A DNA stretch of 64,000 nt from Sulfurimonas sp. GTDB lineage: Bacteria > Campylobacterota > Campylobacteria > Campylobacterales > Sulfurimonadaceae. Numbering within the stretch: position 1 is the stretch's first letter; every line of letters starts with the position of its first letter. A program made the translations under genes and the position numbers. The notes beneath the pieces are model-generated. The model searched no databases and was not told where the DNA came from. It was given only the letters and a program-made list of their open reading frames with translations. Where the stretch lies: assembly GCA_013791885.1 (NCBI GenBank), contig VMSZ01000008.1, forward strand, positions 1 to 64,000, written 5' to 3'. Positions 26,751-35,203 of this stretch are shown piece after piece.

Positions 26751-27544
26751 TGCAAAAGATGAAACTCGGTGTAAATATAGACCATGTGGCGGTGCTGAGA
26801 GAAGCCAGACGGGTAAATGACCCTGACATTATGCAGGCACTTTATGTGGCTTGTCAAAACGGAGCCGACCAGATTACCATTCATCTTCGCGAAGACAGAC
26901 GCCACATTCAGGATATTGATGCAAAGAAAATTATTCAAAGTTCTGCGGTTCCTGTAAATTTAGAGTGTTCTATCAACAAAAGCATTTTAGATATTGTTTG
27001 TGACTTAAAACCCCACCGCGCAACCTTAGTTCCCGAAAAACGCGAAGAAGTGACAACTGAGGGCGGGCTTGATGTTTTTACTTTTGAAGATCAAATTGCT
27101 TATGCCATTGAACAGCTTCACGACTCCATTATTCCTGTCTCTTTATTTGTTGACCCAAGTATAGCGGCTATGAACAAGTCACGAGAACTCGGTGCTGAGA
27201 TGGTGGAACTTCACACCGGAACTTTCGCAAACCTTTTTGCCATGTTAAACTCTGCTCTGCCTTACTCAAACCATTCAGTAAAAGAGCTTGAGCTTCCTCG
27301 TTATGAACTCTCAGAGAGACTTGAACAGGCCCTCGAAGAGATTAAAAACGCAGCCGTTCATGCCAATAAAATCGGTTTAGAAGTTGCAGCCGGTCACGGA
27401 CTAAACTACCACAATGTGCATGAGATGATGAAAATAAAAGAGATAATTGAATTGAACATCGGGCAAAGTATCATTGCAAGAAGTGTTTTCAGCGGTTTGG
27501 CTGATGCTGTAAAAGAGATGAAAAGATTAACAACACGAGCATGA
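26750..27544 (+). CDS. pdxJ: Pyridoxine 5'-phosphate synthase
   Basis: 264 residues. It condenses 3-amino-1-hydroxyacetone phosphate with deoxyxylulose phosphate, the last ring-forming step of vitamin B6 synthesis. Family blocks: LGVNIDHVAVLREARR, ITIHLREDRRHIQ, NLECSIN and AAGHGLNY. GTG 26750 has AAGGAAA at a suitable distance; ATG 26759 would give the family's more usual start (MKLGVNIDH). It overlaps pdxA by four bases. Confidence 0.96.
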   Translation: MQKMKLGVNIDHVAVLREARRVNDPDIMQALYVACQNGADQITIHLREDRRHIQDIDAKKIIQSSAVPVNLECSINKSILDIVCDLKPHRATLVPEKREEVTTEGGLDVFTFEDQIAYAIEQLHDSIIPVSLFVDPSIAAMNKSRELGAEMVELHTGTFANLFAMLNSALPYSNHSVKELELPRYELSERLEQALEEIKNAAVHANKIGLEVAAGHGLNYHNVHEMMKIKEIIELNIGQSIIARSVFSGLADAVKEMKRLTTRA

Positions 27545-28464
27545 GTAAAAAAATCATAGCCATAAGCGTCGGAGATTTAAACGGTGTCGGTATCGAGATA
27601 GCGCTCAAAGCACATAAAGAAATCTCAGAACTTTGTCAGCCTCTCTACTGCATAAACGCCGGCATGTTAAACGCGTGCGCAAAACTTCTCAATGTCGCAG
27701 TCCCTCACGATTTTAAACTCCATGAAGTACCCGGTAATTTCACAATAAACGCAGGCAAAGTAAGCGCAGAGGCTGGAAAATATGCCTATGACTCTTTTAT
27801 GAGCGCTATCCGCCTTTGTGAAACGAAACAAGCCGATGCTCTTGTAACCATGCCTATACACAAAGAAGCTTGGATGATGGCCGGTTTAGAATACAAAGGC
27901 CACACTGACCTGCTCCGCAAACATTTTGACAAAGAAGCCATTATGATGCTTGGATGTGAGAAGATGTTTGTAGCACTCTTTACTGAGCATGTGCCTTTAA
28001 AAGATGTATCTTCATTTGTAGAATATAAAAGATTAAAACAATTCTTTTTAGACTTGCATGCGTCCATTCCAAAAGAAAAGATTGCTGTTCTAGGGCTTAA
28101 TCCGCATGCGGGCGATAACGGTGTTTTAGGACATGAAGAACTCAGAATTACAAAAGCCATAAAAAGTGCCAATAAAAAAATTGGCTACGAGCAGTTTTTT
28201 GGCCCGATTGTTCCCGATGTTGCGTTTACTCCGCACTTTAGAAAAAACTACACTTACTTTGTAGCAATGTATCATGACCAAGGACTGGGACCGCTCAAAG
28301 CTCTCTACTTCGATGAGAGTGTCAATATTTCGCTCAATCTTCCAATTATTCGAACATCCGTCGACCATGGAACTGCGTTTGATATCGCTTACAAGGGTGA
28401 AGCTAAGACGCTCAGTTACATAAACGCAGTCAAAAGTGCACTCAAACTTCAGCCTAACTTATAA
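27541..28464 (+). CDS. pdxA: 4-hydroxythreonine-4-phosphate dehydrogenase
   Basis: 307 residues. It oxidises 4-phosphohydroxythreonine, supplying the PdxJ substrate. Recognised by ISVGDLNGVGIEIALK, VTMPIHKEAW, YKGHTDLLR (metal His), GLNPHAGDNG and MYHDQGLGPLKAL (metal His). ATG at 27541 overlaps the pdxJ stop (ATGA). Its end overlaps the first of two PerR-like boxes that belong to the next gene. Confidence 0.96.
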   Translation: MSKKIIAISVGDLNGVGIEIALKAHKEISELCQPLYCINAGMLNACAKLLNVAVPHDFKLHEVPGNFTINAGKVSAEAGKYAYDSFMSAIRLCETKQADALVTMPIHKEAWMMAGLEYKGHTDLLRKHFDKEAIMMLGCEKMFVALFTEHVPLKDVSSFVEYKRLKQFFLDLHASIPKEKIAVLGLNPHAGDNGVLGHEELRITKAIKSANKKIGYEQFFGPIVPDVAFTPHFRKNYTYFVAMYHDQGLGPLKALYFDESVNISLNLPIIRTSVDHGTAFDIAYKGEAKTLSYINAVKSALKLQPNL

Positions 28465-28473
28465 TAATTATCA
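28458..28473. promoter_or_regulatory. PerR/Fur-like box 1 upstream of the di-haem peroxidase
   Basis: TTATAATAATTATCA (28459-28473) differs at one informative position from the PerR box TTATAATnATTATAA known from Bacillus. With one extra flanking base it forms a perfect 16-base inverted repeat with box 2. It lies at about -35 to -40 of a likely promoter (TGTAGTATT near 28492-28500). Confidence 0.6.
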
Positions 28474-28524
28474 TACTTTAAGACTATAGCCTGTAGTATT
28501 AGACAAAAGAAAAAAATTATCGTT

Positions 28525-28540
28525 TGATAATTATTATAAG
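28525..28540. promoter_or_regulatory. PerR/Fur-like box 2 at the peroxidase ribosome site
   Basis: TGATAATTATTATAA again misses the PerR consensus at one position and is the exact reverse complement of box 1. Its last bases run into the ribosome site AAGGAA before ATG 28549, so a bound repressor would block transcription or early elongation. Confidence 0.6.
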
Positions 28541-28548
28541 GAATAACA

Positions 28549-29562
28549 ATGAAAATAGTACTCTCTCTTGCATTAGCGTCAGCCTCACTGATGGCTTCAA
28601 ACTTAGTAAATCAGGCGACTGAAGCTGGATTAAAACCTATTCCCGCATCAAAAACAGAGCTTATGAAACTCATTAATGACCCAAAAAATAACATTACAAA
28701 TAAAAAAATAGAACTTGGAAAAAAGCTCTATTTTGACCCGAGACTCTCAAAAAGCGGACTTATCAGTTGTAACACTTGTCACAACCTCAGTGAAGGTGGC
28801 GATGACGGTGTACCTGCTGCAATCGGTCATAAATGGGCAATGAATCCACATCACCTCAACTCTCCTACTGTTTATAACGCGGTATTTTTTGACGCTCAGT
28901 TCTGGGATGGCCGTGCAAAAGATTTAGAAGAACAGGCACAAGGACCTATTCAGGCACACCCGGAGATGGCGGCTACACAAGAGCATGTAGAACAAACCGT
29001 GACTTCTATGCCTGAATATGTAGCTGAGTTTAAAGCGGCATACGGCAAAGATGTAAAAATTGACTTCGTAAAAGTAACGGACACAATCGGTCTTTTTGAG
29101 AGAACACTTGTCACTCCATCTGCTTACGATGACTTCCTAAACGGCAAAAAAGATGCAATGACTCCTGCGCAAAAAGAGGGTTTAAAAACTTTCATAGACA
29201 AAGGTTGTGCTACCTGTCACACAGGCATCTCTCTTGGTCAAGGCATGAATGCATTTAATGTCACGGCAACATATAAATTTCAGGATGTCGGTGATTTTAA
29301 AGGTGATGCAAACAATATGGTTAAAGTTCCGACACTCAGAAATATTACACAAACTGCACCATACTTCCATAATGGTCAAGTATGGAGCTTAAAAGAAGCT
29401 ATTGTTGAAATGGGACGTATCCAGCTTGGAGCTGAAATTACAGACAAAGAAGCATCTTCAATAGAAGAGTTCCTAAAAGCTCTTGATGGAAGAAAACCTG
29501 CGCTTATGCTTCCTATACTTCCGGCTTCAACTGCTACAACTCCAAAACCGGATATGAACTAA
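28549..29562 (+). CDS. Di-haem cytochrome c peroxidase
   Basis: 337 residues with a signal peptide (IVLSLALASASLMA) and two haem motifs: CNTCHNLSEGGDD (about 75-87) and CATCHTG (about 222-228). FFDAQFWDGRAKDLEEQA and PYFHNGQVWSLKEAI are typical of bacterial di-haem peroxidases, which reduce hydrogen peroxide to water in the periplasm with electrons from a small cytochrome. The paired PerR-like boxes upstream support peroxide or iron control. It is monocistronic, followed by a strong hairpin. Confidence 0.95.
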   Translation: MKIVLSLALASASLMASNLVNQATEAGLKPIPASKTELMKLINDPKNNITNKKIELGKKLYFDPRLSKSGLISCNTCHNLSEGGDDGVPAAIGHKWAMNPHHLNSPTVYNAVFFDAQFWDGRAKDLEEQAQGPIQAHPEMAATQEHVEQTVTSMPEYVAEFKAAYGKDVKIDFVKVTDTIGLFERTLVTPSAYDDFLNGKKDAMTPAQKEGLKTFIDKGCATCHTGISLGQGMNAFNVTATYKFQDVGDFKGDANNMVKVPTLRNITQTAPYFHNGQVWSLKEAIVEMGRIQLGAEITDKEASSIEEFLKALDGRKPALMLPILPASTATTPKPDMN

Positions 29563-29600
29563 AAACCTCTTCTAATTCTCGAAAAATAAAATTTTTCCTA

Positions 29601-29622
29601 GGCAGGGACAGATGTCCCTGCC
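29601..29622. terminator. Perfect hairpin after the peroxidase gene
   Basis: GGCAGGGACA-GA-TGTCCCTGCC, ten-base perfect arms and a very tight loop, GC-rich against an AT-rich background, 38 bases after the stop. No T run follows on the plus strand; T-rich sequence precedes it. A second weaker repeat AAACG ... CGTTT follows at about 29628-29645. Confidence 0.55.
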
Positions 29623-29714
29623 ACTAAAACGGACGAGTTCGTTTAAGTGTGTAACTTTAGTTGCTCTAAATTCTTCCTACTCCTCACCTGCTTTATTATT
29701 ACAAAAAATAATAG

Positions 29715-29720
29715 TATAAT
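29715..29720 (+). promoter_or_regulatory. -10 box for the DUF1566 / MEMO1 operon
   Basis: TATAAT 30 bases before ATG 29751, downstream of the peroxidase hairpin. It should drive the following three genes. Confidence 0.5.
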
Positions 29721-29750
29721 ATTTTTATCTCAACTAAAAGGGTGTAATCT

Positions 29751-30161
29751 ATGAAACTATTGCTTCTAGCAGCTACTTTACTTTTAGCTTCAAACATAAA
29801 CGCTAAAGATGTTGTATTGGATACGGGTACATCTCTGCTCTGGCAAGATGCTCCTGATAATAAAGACCTTTCCATAACCTACCCCGAAGCACAGGAATAT
29901 TGCTCCAAACTTGTTATTGCCGAATATAGCGATTTTAGACTGCCTACACTTTATGAACTCCAAACAATTGTTGATTATGCAAAATATAAGCCTGCAATTC
30001 TTGAAGGCTTCAAGCATGTAGCTAATGAAACTTATTGGACTACGACAATTTTTGCTGACGATTCCCAAGAGTTGTGGACAATAAACTTCAAAAAAGGTGA
30101 GAGAAGTGTCAAGGCGAAACATTACGACAGAAATGTAAGATGTGTACAAAAGCTACAATAG
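29751..30161 (+). CDS. Secreted DUF1566 (Lcl-domain) protein, first copy
   Basis: 136 residues: signal peptide (LLLLAATLLLASNINA) and one DUF1566 domain (about 20-135) with LLWQDAP, YCSKL, DFRLPTLYELQTIVDY, YWTTT and RNVRCV. The domain is common in secreted or surface proteins and related to C-type-lectin-like folds; no enzymatic role is known. It overlaps the MEMO1-AMMECR1 gene by 22 bases, a tight coupling that suggests a shared task. Confidence 0.85.
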   Translation: MKLLLLAATLLLASNINAKDVVLDTGTSLLWQDAPDNKDLSITYPEAQEYCSKLVIAEYSDFRLPTLYELQTIVDYAKYKPAILEGFKHVANETYWTTTIFADDSQELWTINFKKGERSVKAKHYDRNVRCVQKLQ

Positions 30162-31585
30162 CTTTTCTTTTTTTATTGGTTTTTACTCTGCAAAATGTTC
30201 AAGCACTCAGGCCTTCTGCCGTAGCCGGTTCATTTTATGAAAACGATAAAGAGAACCTTTCTGTTTATGTTAAAACCCTGCTGGAAAATGCTAAAACATT
30301 TCAAAAGCAAGAGATAAACGCCATTATTGTCCCTCATGCCGGTTATGTTTTTTCAGCGCCTACGGCAGTTATTGCCTATAAGACACTCCATAAAAAATAT
30401 AAAAATATTTTTCTCATAGGTTCAAGCCATTATGCCGACTTTGACGGTGCTTCAATTTTTACAGATGGAAATTACAAGACACCTTTGGGAGAAGTCCAAG
30501 TTAATCAAGAGATTATAACTTCTCTTCAAAAAAGCTCTCCTCTTTTTACCTATATTCCTGATGCTCATACAAAAGAGCACAGTCTTGAAGTTCAACTGCC
30601 GTTTTTACAAACCATCTATGGAAACTCTTTACAAATTATTCCCATTATTATAGGAACTTCAGAGCTTAAGAGTATTGAGCAGATAGCCCAAGCCCTTAAA
30701 CCTTATTTTAATGAAGAGAATCTTTTTGTCATAAGCAGTGATTTGTCTCACTACCCTGCTTATAAAGATGCAAACGCAGCAGATGCACAGACACTTGAGG
30801 CGCTGAGTAAAAACTCACCAAAAGAACTCCTAAACGCAATGAGTAAAAATGAAAATTTATTTATTCCAAATCTCCAAACATCCGCTTGTGGCTGGAGCTC
30901 ACTTCTGATGCTTTTGTATGTAACGCAAGATGAAAACTATACATACGAACTGCTTGACTACACTAACTCAGGCGATACAAAATACGGTGACAAAAAAAAA
31001 GTTGTAGGTTATGGAGCGCTACGAATTTATAAAGAATCACAGAAGTTTTTTCTCACAAGTGATGAAAAACAAGAGCTTCGCAACATTGCAAAACTCTCGC
31101 TTTATGAAGCTGCTTTGAAAAACAAAAAAATTTCTCTGGATGCAGACAAAATTTCTGAAAAACTCAAACTTCCGGTCGGAGCTTTTGTGACACTTTATAA
31201 GAATGGTGTTCTTAGAGGCTGTATAGGAACATTTGAGCCCAAAGAACCTCTTTACAAAGTTGTCGCAGAGATGGCGCAGGCTGCCGCACAAAATGATACA
31301 CGCTTTGAAAAAGTAAGCTCCGAAGAACTTGACAAAATAGAATTGGAAATCTCCGTTCTTACCCCTCGTCAGCAGATACATTCGCTTGATGAAATAATCT
31401 TAGGAAAACATGGTATTTACATACAAAAAGGTGCAAAAAACGGGACGTTTTTACCTCATGTTGCCATAGAAATGGGTTGGAATGCAGAACAATTTGTCGG
31501 CTACTGCGCAGAAGAAAAAGCAGGTATTGGTTATGACGGCTACAAAAATGCCAATCTCTATATCTATGAAGCAATAGTTTTTTAG
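30140..31585 (+). CDS. Exported MEMO1-AMMECR1 fusion (AmmeMemoRadiSam system B+A)
   Basis: 481 residues. An N-terminal signal sequence (IAFLFLLVFTLQNVQA) precedes a MEMO1-like domain (about 24-290) that keeps the proposed metal ligands: His in VPHAGYVFS, His in GSSHYADFDG and Cys in SACGWSSLL, together with HSLEVQLPFL and SSDLSHYP. An AMMECR1 domain (about 305-480) follows with the LRGCIGTF motif. In many microbes these two proteins occur with a radical SAM enzyme (AmmeMemoRadiSam); here they are fused and exported, and no radical SAM gene is nearby. The activity is unknown. ATG 30140 lies inside the preceding DUF1566 gene, and a second DUF1566 gene follows. Confidence 0.9.
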   Translation: MCTKATIAFLFLLVFTLQNVQALRPSAVAGSFYENDKENLSVYVKTLLENAKTFQKQEINAIIVPHAGYVFSAPTAVIAYKTLHKKYKNIFLIGSSHYADFDGASIFTDGNYKTPLGEVQVNQEIITSLQKSSPLFTYIPDAHTKEHSLEVQLPFLQTIYGNSLQIIPIIIGTSELKSIEQIAQALKPYFNEENLFVISSDLSHYPAYKDANAADAQTLEALSKNSPKELLNAMSKNENLFIPNLQTSACGWSSLLMLLYVTQDENYTYELLDYTNSGDTKYGDKKKVVGYGALRIYKESQKFFLTSDEKQELRNIAKLSLYEAALKNKKISLDADKISEKLKLPVGAFVTLYKNGVLRGCIGTFEPKEPLYKVVAEMAQAAAQNDTRFEKVSSEELDKIELEISVLTPRQQIHSLDEIILGKHGIYIQKGAKNGTFLPHVAIEMGWNAEQFVGYCAEEKAGIGYDGYKNANLYIYEAIVF

Positions 31586-31608
31586 TTAAATCAATAAAAG
31601 GAAAAAAA

Positions 31609-32088
31609 ATGATAAAAATAAGTTTAGCTGCAGCACTCAGTGCTACTATCGCATCCGCATGGTTTATGCCGAGCATAAGTTTTGGAGGTGCTGGAGATGA
31701 CAGTAATACGCATGTAGATAAAAACTTCGTCAGGGATGATGCGATAAAATTGGTGCAGGATACCAAAAACGCAAAGCTTTATTATGATGCAAAACCATCT
31801 GATAAAATGCATTTTTTTGAAGCCTGGGAATATTGCAAAAACATGGATTATCAAGGATTTGACGACTGGAGAGTTATCACAAAAGAAGAAGCCGTATCGC
31901 TACTTGAACTCTCTAGAAGACAAGTCAATGTCAAACATGCTTTTAAAAATGTCCAAGAAGATCTTTATTGGACATCAACTGAAGATAGGTATGAAGAGGC
32001 CTGGGTTGTTGATTTTGATTTAGGAAGATATAGTACAAAAAAACAGACAAATAAATATCGTGTTATTTGTGTAACAGAAGCGAAATAA
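31609..32088 (+). CDS. Secreted DUF1566 (Lcl-domain) protein, second copy
   Basis: 159 residues: signal peptide (ISLAAALSATIASA), a short glycine-rich stretch, then DUF1566 (YCKNMDYQGFDDWRVITKEEAVSLL, YWTSTED, KYRVICV). It lies 23 bases after the MEMO1-AMMECR1 fusion with AAGGAAAA upstream, so all three genes form one operon. It is only distantly similar to the first copy. Confidence 0.85.
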   Translation: MIKISLAAALSATIASAWFMPSISFGGAGDDSNTHVDKNFVRDDAIKLVQDTKNAKLYYDAKPSDKMHFFEAWEYCKNMDYQGFDDWRVITKEEAVSLLELSRRQVNVKHAFKNVQEDLYWTSTEDRYEEAWVVDFDLGRYSTKKQTNKYRVICVTEAK

Positions 32089-32176
32089 TAAGTTTGTAAA
32101 ATTATTTCTTCTGTATATATTAGTAACTGATTAAAATTTAGCTACTATAGATGGTGTAATTAGTAAATTGCGGTGA

Positions 32177-32182
32177 TATAAT
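32177..32182 (+). promoter_or_regulatory. -10 box for the ATP-grasp / alpha-E operon
   Basis: TATAAT about 34 bases before TTG 32216, in the 127-base gap after the second DUF1566 gene. Confidence 0.45.
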
Positions 32183-32215
32183 ATTTTAAAGTCAATTAAA
32201 AAAGAGAGGTGTACA

Positions 32216-33580
32216 TTGTTAGAAACAGAAAATGAACTTCATAAAAAGTTTTGGGAAATTTTTTCAAAACAAGACAGACAGAAGATTGATGAATTTAAAA
32301 ATCATATGGATAAATTTGCAATTAATTTTAATCTTTACAAGGACGGTAACTTCATAGAACGGTCTCTACCCTTTGATGTGGTTCCGCGTATAATTTCAAA
32401 GCAGGAGTTTTCAAAAATTGAAAAAGGGCTCCAGCAGAGGGTCCAAGCTCTTAATATGTTTTTAGAAGATTTATATACTGATGCAAAAATAGTCAAAGAA
32501 GGGATTGTCCCCCAAGAGTTTGTTGAACAGGCAAGCGGCTACTTAAAAGAATTCAAAGGCTTTTCTCCATCTAAAAAGATAAGAACACACATCAACGGTA
32601 TTGACCTTGTAAAAGATACCAAAAATGACGAGTGGGTTATTTTGGAAGACAATCTTAGAGTTCCAAGCGGTTCTAGTTACCCTCTTTCTATTAGAGATAC
32701 TTACAGAAAAATTTATCCTGATTTTTTTGAACAACTCAAAATTGAGCCTATTAAGCAGTACCCGAGTTACATCAAAGGCGCGATGAATCATGTAAACTGT
32801 GGCGGAATAAATGTCGTTCTCACTCCGGGTAGATTTAACTCAGCCTATTATGAACATAGCTATTTGGCTCAAGAAATGGATGCTCAGCTAGTGCGTGCAC
32901 ATGAGCTTGAAGTCATAGATAAAAAAGTTTACTTCAAAAACTACAACGGCAAACGCATTCGTGTAGGTTCGATTTACAGAAGACTTGATGATGAGTTTAT
33001 TGATCCGAAATTTTTTAATCCTGAGAGTCTCATTGGTGTTCCTGGAATTGTAGAAGCGTATTTGGCAGGGAATGTTGCTCTTATGAATGCTATCGGTAAC
33101 GGTGTTGCCGATGACAAAGGTATCTACTACTTTGTTCCTAAAATGATTAAATACTACCTTGGAGAAGAACCAATCCTTCAAAACGCACCGACATACTTGC
33201 CATATTTTAAAGAAGATATGGAATATGTTTTTAACAACATTGAAAAACTTGTTATTAAAGATGTTGCAGAAGCCGGCGGATATGGCGTTTTATTTGGGCA
33301 TGAGATGAGTAAACTACAACTTGAAGACTTAAAGGTAGCTATTAAAGCAAATCCAAGAAGATTTATAGCTCAAGAGCTTATAGAATTTTACGATGAAAAA
33401 TGCTACCTTGACAAAGAACTCAAAGACAGAAAAGCGGACTTTAGAGCTTACGTAGTTATGGGTGAAGATATTAAAGTATGGCAGTGCGGTTTAACAAGAT
33501 ACGCTCTTGAAGCCGGAAACTATTTGGTGAACTCCTCACAAGGCGGCGGATTTAAAGATACATGGGTAATGGAGTTATAA
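32216..33580 (+). CDS. Circularly permuted ATP-grasp protein (DUF404/DUF407 type)
   Basis: 454 residues. The family is predicted to ligate a carboxylate to an amine using ATP. Seen: VLTPGRFNSAYYEHSYLAQ, IYRRLDDEFIDP, GVPGIVEAYLAGNVALMNAIGNGVADDK and YLGEEPILQNAPTYL, all family blocks, with the GVADDK acidic motif intact. TTG 32216 follows a good GAGAGG. The alpha-E gene starts one base after its stop. It is a paralogue of the N-terminal half of the fused protein at 37078-39567. No signal peptide, so cytoplasmic. Confidence 0.9.
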   Translation: MLETENELHKKFWEIFSKQDRQKIDEFKNHMDKFAINFNLYKDGNFIERSLPFDVVPRIISKQEFSKIEKGLQQRVQALNMFLEDLYTDAKIVKEGIVPQEFVEQASGYLKEFKGFSPSKKIRTHINGIDLVKDTKNDEWVILEDNLRVPSGSSYPLSIRDTYRKIYPDFFEQLKIEPIKQYPSYIKGAMNHVNCGGINVVLTPGRFNSAYYEHSYLAQEMDAQLVRAHELEVIDKKVYFKNYNGKRIRVGSIYRRLDDEFIDPKFFNPESLIGVPGIVEAYLAGNVALMNAIGNGVADDKGIYYFVPKMIKYYLGEEPILQNAPTYLPYFKEDMEYVFNNIEKLVIKDVAEAGGYGVLFGHEMSKLQLEDLKVAIKANPRRFIAQELIEFYDEKCYLDKELKDRKADFRAYVVMGEDIKVWQCGLTRYALEAGNYLVNSSQGGGFKDTWVMEL

Positions 33581-33581
33581 G

Positions 33582-34253
33582 ATGGAACAACTATTAACAG
33601 CAAACGTAGCGACAAACCTTTACTGGCTTGGAAGATATATAGAGAGAACAGAAGGAACACTTACTCAGATTATGGTTGCATTTGATCAGATTATAGATGT
33701 AAATAAGAATGCAGGTGTTGAGCTTTATGAAAATTTCAGTACTGAACTCGCTTATGATAGTGCTCAGGATTTTTTAAACAAAGCAATGTTTGGGGATCAC
33801 TCTGCAAATTTAACTGCAATAACCGGCTATGCCAGAGAGAACGCAATCATTAGTCGTAATCATCTCAATGCTCAAGCTTTTGGAGAAATTATAGCACTTC
33901 ATGCTCTCTTCCAAAAATCTTCTAATGATCTTATTGAGATTGATTATAAACTTATAGACAATGCGCACTCTCTTATCAGTGAAATGTGGGGTGAAATCTC
34001 TAAAACTGAGTATAAAAGAATAAGTGACTACTTTTTAAGACTTGGTCAACTTGTCGAAAAAGCGGACTTTAACTTCAGATTTGATGAGAATAAGGAAACC
34101 GGTATAGTTATTATTGAAGAGATACATAAAATCTTGCAAAGCTTAGATGAAGACAAAGTAGTAAAAGTAGAGCAAAAGCAAACGCAAGAGCTAGATTATG
34201 AAGCAATCATAAATGATATCCACCAAAGAATAGAAAGTTTAATCGTAAACTAA
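33582..34253 (+). CDS. Alpha-E domain protein (DUF403)
   Basis: 223 residues, all-helical. The start (LTANVATNLYWLGRYIERTEGTLTQI) is the DUF403 signature. Alpha-E proteins accompany circularly permuted ATP-grasp enzymes in predicted peptide or amide synthesis operons; the biochemical role is not known. It is somewhat shorter than the roughly 310-residue form. Its stop overlaps the next gene by one base. Confidence 0.88.
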   Translation: MEQLLTANVATNLYWLGRYIERTEGTLTQIMVAFDQIIDVNKNAGVELYENFSTELAYDSAQDFLNKAMFGDHSANLTAITGYARENAIISRNHLNAQAFGEIIALHALFQKSSNDLIEIDYKLIDNAHSLISEMWGEISKTEYKRISDYFLRLGQLVEKADFNFRFDENKETGIVIIEEIHKILQSLDEDKVVKVEQKQTQELDYEAIINDIHQRIESLIVN

Positions 34254-35203
34254 TGCAGATAATGGAAATTTTTTCATCCAAACTGCCTGTTGGTGAAAAC
34301 CTCGTTATAAAAAAAAGCAGATTTGAGCCACTTGCCAAGCATGACGGTTCAAAGCGTATCAGTATTGTAAGCGGTATACACGGAGATGAGCTAGAGGGCC
34401 AGTATGTTACCTATCTGCTTGCTTCTTGGCTCAAAGCGAACCCAAACGCAATCAGAGGAATTATAGACATTTATCCGGGTGTTAACGCCTTGGGGATTGA
34501 CTCCATTACAAGAGGCTTTCCTCTCTATGAAGTGGACTTGAACAGAGTTTTTCCCGGAGGAGAAGATGAATTTCTTCCAGGACAGCTTGTCCATGCATTA
34601 GCACTAGATGTCAAAGGGAGCGATATTGCCATAGATATTCACTCTTCAAATATATTTCTACGTGAAATTCCCCAAATTCGTATTAACAAAGAGTTCTCAA
34701 ACGCAACCCTTCCTCTTGCAAAGGAGCTCAACTGCGACTTTATCTGGATTCATGACGCAGTCACCGTTCTTGAAGCAACATTCTCGCATACGCTCAACAC
34801 CTTAGGAACCAAAACTTTAGTTGTGGAAATGGGTGTTGGAATGCGTCTGACCAAAGAGTATGGTTTTCAACTTCTCACCGGAATTTTGAACCTTATGAAA
34901 AAAGAAGGCATTATAGAAACAGATGAAGCGTTTGAAGTAAGAGAGCCTTTTTCTTCTGAAGTCGGAGATGTTTTTTATCTCAATTCACCTACGAGCGGAC
35001 TCTTTGTTCCCGCGCTCAGCCACTGTGATATCATCAAACAAGATGATAAAATCGGTGATATTGTCAACCCACTCACAGGAGAGATAATCGAAACACTTTT
35101 TGCTCCGCATGATGGCATCCTCTTTACGCTTCGAGAGTATCCGGTTGTCTACGAGGGTTCACTTATTGCAAGAATTTTTGGAGGTTCTGATGAAAAAAAT
35201 TGA
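34253..35203 (+). CDS. AstE/aspartoacylase-like zinc amidohydrolase, apparently active copy
   Basis: 316 residues of the succinylglutamate desuccinylase/aspartoacylase (M14-like) family. Metal and substrate residues are all present: HGDELEG (Zn His and Glu), VDLNRVFPGG (Asn-Arg), DIHSS (second Zn His) and VVEMG (catalytic Glu). A C-terminal beta domain follows (about 225-310). It could hydrolyse an amide or acyl-amino acid made by the upstream ligase (inference). It is followed by a degenerate paralogue whose start overlaps its end by 14 bases. Confidence 0.87.
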   Translation: MQIMEIFSSKLPVGENLVIKKSRFEPLAKHDGSKRISIVSGIHGDELEGQYVTYLLASWLKANPNAIRGIIDIYPGVNALGIDSITRGFPLYEVDLNRVFPGGEDEFLPGQLVHALALDVKGSDIAIDIHSSNIFLREIPQIRINKEFSNATLPLAKELNCDFIWIHDAVTVLEATFSHTLNTLGTKTLVVEMGVGMRLTKEYGFQLLTGILNLMKKEGIIETDEAFEVREPFSSEVGDVFYLNSPTSGLFVPALSHCDIIKQDDKIGDIVNPLTGEIIETLFAPHDGILFTLREYPVVYEGSLIARIFGGSDEKN

